Part shown: positions 58,794 through 64,000 of the stretch, piece by piece
Layout of the letters: the number at the start of each line of letters is the position of its first letter
Numbering within the stretch: position 1 is the first letter of the stretch
NCBI RefSeq assembly: GCF_047948215.1
Contig: NC_134464.1
Location: forward strand, 33,789,020 to 33,853,019
Length of the DNA: 64,000 nt
Source: Lycorma delicatula
Taxonomy: Eukaryota; Arthropoda; Insecta; Hemiptera; Fulgoridae
Direction of reading: 5' to 3'
Program-made: the position numbers and the translations under genes
Notes under the pieces: model-generated
Databases searched by the model: none
Told to the model about the DNA's origin: nothing
What the model saw: only the letters and a program-made list of their open reading frames with translations

Positions 58794-59325
58794 ACCTTAT
58801 AAACCGTACTATAACATGAATATTTACTGTTGTAATATTTATAAAAACCGTATAATTATAATAATATATAAAACGTATAAAACTAGTTTATTTTATTATT
58901 CAGCAACCCGGTCAGGACTCGCTTCGCTCACTCTTCCGTCTAATCAGCTAGACTTCTGCTGTGATCCTTATTCTCATGGTTATGAGAATAATACTGTTAT
59001 AATAATAATAATAATAATTTAATAGTAATCATATAATGAAATTTTTAAATATTTAAAAGTATTTAATTCTAAGCTCAGAGATCTTTTTCTTTAAACATGA
59101 CAACATAATGAAGTAAAGGATTATTTATTTTCTTTAAGGAATATTTTAATATATTAACCCTCATTAGGAATATCACGATAATTCTAATCGGAGATAATAA
59201 TCAAGCCTTTAAGGTATAAATCTGCAAAATTTTATTAAAATCTGTTCAGTAGTTTTTGTGTGATCTACGCACAGAGATGACTCTATTTATCATTATATTA
59301 TCATATGTATTGATAGATTGATAAA
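58794..59325 (+). repeat. Unclassified dispersed repeat F, copy 1
   Basis: Matches 61,914-62,315 over nearly its whole length: AAACCGTACTATAACATGAA, ATTCAGCAACCCGGTCAGG, CTCGCTTCGCTCACTCTTCC, CTGTGATCCTTATTCTCATG, an (AAT)n run, TATTTAAAAGTATTTAATTC, CTACGCACAGAGATGACTC and GTATTGATAGATTGATAA. Copy 1 has about 170 extra bp after GTATTTAATTCTAAG. Non-coding. Confidence 0.75.
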
Positions 59326-59856
59326 TTAAAAAATATAAATAAATAAAACTACAAATGACATTGAAATTAAATTTTCCCCGTTGGAAAATAGGTGGTAAAA
59401 TATTCCCCTGGTATTTATTCTGCCTCTTTTATGAAGAGGCGACTAAAAGACAAGTCATTTGAAGTTGTTTTACAAACATTTTTGTTTGAAAATTTAATTA
59501 ATCCTCCTTTCACTACAATATGTCATCTTGACCACACCATAACAATAGGGCTTAAACTTCTGATGTTAAATCTAAAATAAAATCAAAAAAATAAACTTAA
59601 CACGTCATAGAGTAGTATACTTTTAATTTGTTTAGTATTAAAATTTGTAAACTTTCGTTGACAAGTTTCGATGCAATTTACTAATTTTTAATTTTTTCTT
59701 AATGATGATAAATTCATAATGGTTTACTTTATTACTGTAGGTAATTAGATAATTAATTTTTATTTTGAACGGAATAAGAATCTAGAATATTTCTGTAGAA
59801 TGGAAAGACACTTCTGTACATTCACTGGAAAACATAAAATACAACTTATACTGGCA

Positions 59857-60600
59857 ATTATACAAATTTAAAATTCGCTCATTCTGACAACGTACGATAC
59901 CTAGAACTTCATTTGGACCGACACCTAACTGGGAAAAATCATGTGAAAGAGAGAAAAACTTCAATTATAAATATTAGGCTTAGGTGGTTAAACTGGTTAC
60001 TAGAAAAGACGTTCGTGTAGTTAAGTAACAAACTGTTGCTATATAAGGTGTTTTTAAAGCCAACATGGGCTTAAGAGATGCAACTTTAAGGTACGGCAAT
60101 CAAAAGGATTATCGACATCAACCAAAGGTTCCAAAACTAAATGATGAGGAACATATCAGAGGCACCAAGGTTTGCGAAGAACATGAAAATCCACAATTAC
60201 CTACGGATGCCGTCTATTCCTAAAGAAAACACAAAATATATAACGAAAACTACCTACTGGGTAACAGTGATCATTTGAAACGACTGAAAATGTTGCATGT
60301 ACCGGATCTTGAAATTGTTTGCGGTAAATGTAGTACTTTCTGTTTCGTTGACCATTTATCCTTTTTTCCTCTATTTCATTATTTTTTGATTTATGTGTAC
60401 TTTGTTATTGATTTTGTGTGCATTTTTCGTTATATTTTATTAGTTGTACTTTATTTTGTTTTATATAGTTCAGACTTTTATTTTATTGTCTTGGCAGGAA
60501 TCGCTGGATACCTCTTTTTCAAGTCATTATTGCTTTATACTACTTACTTATAGATTCGTTATTTGGAAAACTGATTGTAAATAAAACAGTATTAAAACAA
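59857..60600 (+). pseudogene. Jockey-type LINE ORF2 C-terminus and 3' UTR
   Basis: Plus-strand frames give LELHLDRHLTGKNHVKERK, RLRWLNWLLEK, LSNKLLLYKVFLKPTWA, IIDINQRFQN, APRFAKNMKIHNYLRMPS. This is the conserved block after the reverse transcriptase in Jockey ORF2, as at 62.4 kb and 1.0-1.5 kb. The 3' UTR ends CTGATTGTAAATAAAACAG, closely matching that at 63.16 kb. Multiple stops; 5'-truncated. The 92-codon hydrophobic open frame at 60,275-60,553 lies mostly in this UTR and is not supported as a gene. Confidence 0.65.
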
Positions 60601-60764
60601 AATTGTATTTTCATATTTCTTATTATGTTTAAGAATTATTTATTTTAACCATTTTATATGTGTTTTATTTTAAAATCAATTATGTTTTTGTATTTGTAAT
60701 AACATCTTTACCAAAATGTTTTAAATGACATCAATTTAAATTCTTACATAAATTTTACTAAAAT

Positions 60765-60840
60765 TCAGTGCCTCTCATCCAAAAGTTCTGGATTCAAGTA
60801 TCGATTAGACATGACGTTTTTTCGCACATTTTCGCCCGCT
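60765..60840 (+). mobile_element. tRNA-derived SINE, family 1 (fragment)
   Basis: CTCTCATCCAAAAGTTCTGG, ATTCAAGTATCGATTAGACA and TGACGTTTTTTCGCAC align with the B-box half of family 1 (CTTTCATCC ... GGTTCAAATCC ... AGACATGGCATTT). Head and tail not recognisable. Confidence 0.5.
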
Positions 60841-61620
60841 AAAATTAATTTCATTATCAAGTAGCTGTTATATGGTGCCAGCCAGAATAAAGCGGAATAT
60901 ATAGGAGTTAATTGCTATTGTGTTTTCTCTTCTAGTTAATTATAAAAAAAATAAGGTTGTGTTCAAAACAAAAAAACAAAAATTTCATAAGATGACACGG
61001 TACATAAACAGAAGAGGAAGTAAAAATATGGCAATTAAACTACTGTAAACTTAACTGAATCAGCTTGGACAATAAAAACAAGTCGAGTTTAACCATCGTT
61101 TGTGTATTTTATTCACTGGAGTTTAAGTCATAAAAACCAAAATAGCCTCTACATATATATATTAACAAATTTGTAATCAGTTTGAATTATTTATTAATAA
61201 GTGAATTTAATATTGTTCAAAAAAAACAATTAGAATTAAAAAATGGAATCTACTAGTACATTATAAATTTAAAAAAAACTAATAATATTGTTGACTGTTT
61301 AAAAATAAAACATTTCCAAACAAATAGCTCTATATTTAAATCACCGAGTATAAAAACAAAGGATCCTACAATTGATCGGATAAATAATATGTACTTAAAG
61401 TAATGCGGTAACTTTATTTCAGTTTATATTAATTAAATAATTTTAATCGGAAAATCTACAACTGACAATTTTATTTTCCCAAAATTCATCATTTAAATAA
61501 TTTAAAAAATACTATTAGGTTCATTTTAACCTTTTTTTTTTATAATTTACATTAAATTCATATTTATATAATGTGACGAGTACTCATAATGAGTATTCAG
61601 TTCATTGAGTACGCCATTGA
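60841..61620. other. AT-rich stretch without recognised genes
   Basis: Nothing identified. Confidence 0.55.
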
Positions 61621-61783
61621 CTTTTTTTTTATTATTTAATGAGATGTACGGGCACCGATTGCTATGATCATTTAGCCCAGATGGAAATTTATGGCGTATG
61701 AAAAATGCCATGCCTGACCGAGATTCGAATATAGGACCTCCAGGTGAAAAGCGGAGACGCTACCACTCAGCCCATGGAGGCAA

Positions 61784-61786
<3 letters not shown>
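61621..61786 (-). mobile_element. tRNA-derived SINE, family 1
   Basis: On the minus strand: TGCCTCCATGGGCTGAGTGG, TAGCGTCTCCGC, TTTTCACCTGGAGGTCC, TATTCGAATCTCGG (B box), TCAGGCATGGCATTTTTCAT, then an A-rich end (T run at 61,622-61,630 on plus). A (TA)n tract follows the head at 61,793-61,813. Confidence 0.8.
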
Positions 61787-61815
<29 letters not shown>

Positions 61816-61913
61816 ATTATTAAATAAAGAGAAATATGATTTGATTAATTTATACCTAGCTGTGCTTACAAATTTACAACAACAAAAATTTAAATAAGTA
61901 TTATCCTTAATCA

Positions 61914-62315
61914 CCAACTTAATAAACCGTACTATAACATGAATGTTTACTGTTCTAATATTTATAAAAAAACGTATAATTATAATAATATATAAAACGT
62001 ATAATTTTTAAAAACGTATAAAAATAGTTTATTTTATTATTCAGCAACCCGGTCAGGGCTCGCTTCGCTCGCCCTTCCATCTAATTAGCTGGACTTTTGC
62101 TGTGATCCTTATTCTCATGGTTGTGAGAATAATATTTTTATAATAATAATAACAATAATAATAGCATAATAAAATTTATTCTAATAATAATAATTTAATA
62201 GTAATCATATAATAAAATTTTTAAATATTTAAAAGTATTTAATTCTAAGTTTTTGCGTGATGTACGCACAGAGATGACCTTATTTATCATTATATGTATT
62301 GATAGATTGATAATT
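61914..62315 (+). repeat. Unclassified dispersed repeat F, copy 2
   Basis: Same blocks as copy 1 at 58.79 kb, including CAACCCGGTCAGGGCTCGCT, TCGCTCGCCCTTCC and GATGTACGCACAGAGATGAC. It has a longer AAT-rich patch and lacks copy 1's extra 170 bp. Confidence 0.75.
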
Positions 62316-62370
62316 GTCATTCATTCAAACGGTGTCAGAACAACTCATATCAGTAAAGTAAGGTAAATGG

Positions 62371-63185
62371 TCTTTTACCTTGATCGCCGTTTAACTTGGA
62401 GAAAGCACATAAGGGAGAAAAGGAAGTTGCTTGATATTAGTTTTAAAAAGATATACTGAAAAATGGGTAAGGAATCCCAACTTTTTTTATCCAAAATTCT
62501 GCTTTACAAGGCTTTCAGAAACCGGAATGGACTTACGGAATTGAACTCTAGGGCACAACCAAGAACGCCAATGTGATCATTCAACGGTTTCAGAATAAAA
62601 TACTACGGAACATATACCAAGCGCCGTGATTTGCGAGGAATAAAGAGATCCACAATTACATGGGCATTCCATACGTTCGAGAAGTTGAAAGCCTAGTTTC
62701 GAGATATGTATCCAGGTTGGAGAAGCACGTTAGGAGCCTGGAAAGACTCCATGTACTTGATCTGATTGATGGACCGTTATGATAATCCGGTTTGTTGGAA
62801 ATAACACTTCTTATAGTTAATTTTATTTTATTTTCGATTATACAGATTTATGGACGTCATGTTTATTATTTATCTATAGTTATTTTAAAGCTAATGTTTC
62901 ATTTATCGTTCTATTTTAAAGTTATTTTTTTTTTATTTTGTTCTATTTACTACCGAACTTGATTAATGGTGTGAAGAAGTCATTTAACTATAATTCAAAG
63001 GCACTGTCAAATATTATGTTACTTCATAGTTAATAGAATTTATTTAGCATTTATTATATTAATTGTTTTTATACTTGAGGATTGTCCTTGAACGATCTTC
63101 TTTCAAATGATAGTCTATCATACGAATTACTTATAGCTTCAATATAGAAGCTGATTGTAAATAAAGGAATTCAGCAAAAAAGAAA
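62371..63185 (+). pseudogene. Jockey-type LINE ORF2 C-terminus and 3' UTR
   Basis: One of the clearer coding relics. Near-continuous translation HLDRRLTWRKHIREKRKLLD, FKKIYWKMGKESQLFLSKIL, LYKAFRKPEWTYGIELWGTT (one lesion), NANVIIQRFQNKILRNIYQA, NKEIHNYMGIPYVREVESLV, SRYVSRLEKHVRSLERLHVL, then a stop at 62,780. In autonomous copies this block follows the reverse transcriptase. The 3' UTR runs to AGCTGATTGTAAATAAAGGA near 63,163 and an A-rich end. Confidence 0.75.
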
Positions 63186-63439
63186 ATATATATATGTGTA
63201 TCATTAATTATTTTCTATTTAAATATGATAAATATACGAAATAGTTAAAACCTATTGTTAAATCTTTTTAACTTACTATAATTGAAAAACCATTTTTTAA
63301 ATTACAAAAAGAACCTTTTATTTTGAATCTATAGATTTCTTTCTTTAATTTTAGAGGAATTTACAAAAGTAAAATGATTCCTAACGTAAAGATTTATTTT
63401 TATTTGTATATGAAATACTTAAAGGTAGATTATTAAATT

Positions 63440-63640
63440 TTCCTGACCTAATAATGGGTTCCCGGTAGGGGACCCTTTTGGAGGTCCTCTCATTAGAAGC
63501 GTGGCATGTGCAAGACCGATTCCCGGCTTCCTGAGCGGGACCTTGTGTTCTGCCGAGGTAGTTTGAGCCGAAGGCATTCCCTGGAGTTTAGTTATGCTTG
63601 GATGCGGTCCGTCTCTGGGGGGGTGGGGTAAATAAAGGTG
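63440..63640. repeat. GC-rich unclassified insert
   Basis: An abrupt GC-rich island in AT-rich DNA: GGGTTCCCGGTAGGGGACCC at 63,458-63,477 (partly palindromic) and GGAGGTCCTCTC; on the right CTCTGGGGGGGTGGGGTAAA, TAAAGGTGATAAAAAAAT. The A run at the right edge suggests a plus-strand retroposon. A 119-codon minus-strand frame crosses it but looks like a chance product of composition. Confidence 0.45.
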
Positions 63641-63828
63641 ATAAAAAAATATAAAATTACAAACAAGGAAACGTTTACCTATTATAAAAATAAAAGATAA
63701 TATATAATGGCATTTCGAATTGTAAACAATATCCGTAATTTTCAAACGAATTTCATACTTAAGATGATCGTTTAACAATTAAAACGCGTAACTAGTTTCA
63801 TAATTTCTTCGAACTGATAAATTTCTTA

Positions 63829-64000
63829 ATTTTTTTTTTTGAGTCTATAATTTTATATCCCCTCCTCTGGAGCTCGACCCGGAACTAACCATTTACGCAG
63901 TTCCAAGGTGTGCCATCGCCTCAAACTACTTAGTCGACAACTAATGTTCGCCAAGATAGCTCGGACTCGGTCTTTTAATTGCACACCACGCATCTAATGA
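63829..64000 (-). mobile_element. GC-rich short retroposon, third copy (runs off the window)
   Basis: On the minus strand it ends in a long A run (T run at 63,829-63,840 on plus). It contains AAAAGACCGAGTCCGAGC at about 63,960-63,977, parallel to the 56.3-kb insert, TTTGAGGCGATGG and TTCCGGGTCGAGCTCCAG near the 3' end. The 5' end lies beyond 64,000, so the target duplication cannot be tested here. Confidence 0.5.

Noticed and set aside
60275..60553. 92-codon hydrophobic frame that looks like a small membrane protein
   Set aside because: It starts in the broken Jockey ORF2 and lies mostly in its T-rich 3' UTR; hydrophobicity follows from TTT/TTA/ATT codons.
63419..63778. 119-codon minus-strand frame, proline/glycine-rich
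   Set aside because: Spans a GC-rich repeat island and AT-rich DNA with no motif; best explained by composition.
1..64000. CRISPR array, operon, phage or bacterial gene content
   Set aside because: No regular spaced repeats and no prokaryotic gene structure; composition and element types are those of an animal nuclear genome.
1..64000. Intact host genes or conserved exons
   Set aside because: Every coding signal I could name belongs to a mobile element or to a multicopy family likely to be one. Short exons without recognised homology cannot be excluded by eye.

Overview
This window looks like AT-rich, repeat-filled intergenic DNA from an insect-type nuclear genome. The signs are two tRNA-headed SINE families, Jockey- and R1-type LINE remnants, three different Tc1/mariner/DDE_3 transposase relics, Helitron pieces and long poly-A and (TA)n tracts. 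A hemipteran is my best guess from remembered SINE sequences (inference, low certainty). I found no intact host gene, no rRNA, no true tRNA gene and no CRISPR array. Nearly every open frame is a shadow or a short stretch of a decayed transposon gene.

Layout. 1-0.44 kb: GA-rich tract ending in a Helitron-like 3' terminus. 1.0-3.0 kb: Jockey LINE on the minus strand with the reverse transcriptase missing. 6.1-6.6 kb: unclassified repeat 'C'. 8.36-8.63 kb: GC-rich retroposon with target-site duplication. 9.1-9.5 kb: R1-type tail. 12.0-13.3 kb: Jockey ORF2 tail. 13.4-13.9 kb: palindromic MITE. 14.7-15.6 kb: mariner relic with unusually long terminal inverted repeats. 18.3-19.9 kb: small foldback and two more copies of repeat C. 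21.5-27.3 kb: old tandem array of about 1.5-kb units, interrupted by a SINE and by a Jockey copy that keeps only ORF1. 28.4-29.4 kb: R1-type LINE with target-site duplication. 30.2-31.0 kb: Helitron Rep remnant. 31.3-31.7 kb: foldback element. 32.4-35.9 kb: nested SINEs, repeats 'D' and 'E', and an R1-type 3' end. 38.2-41.0 kb: a mariner-type transposase relic followed by a relic of a multicopy arthropod protein. 42.7-44.0 kb: DDE_3 transposase relic. 47.0-50.9 kb: second copy of D, a LINE RT tail, SINEs and an R1-type ORF2. 52.0-52.8 kb: inverted second copy of E. 55.4-56.9 kb: Tc1/mariner element carrying a GC-rich retroposon. 58.6-63.2 kb: SINEs, paired repeat 'F', and two Jockey ORF2 tails. 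63.8-64.0 kb: a third GC-rich retroposon running off the edge.

There is no working gene set. What the window offers is history: nested insertions with readable target-site duplications, paired copies of unnamed repeats, and non-autonomous derivatives (ORF1-only LINE, long-TIR MITEs, GC-rich retroposons) that would have depended on enzymes from LINEs and transposases of the kinds seen here as relics. All family assignments are by eye from translated motifs, and element edges are approximate unless a duplication fixes them.
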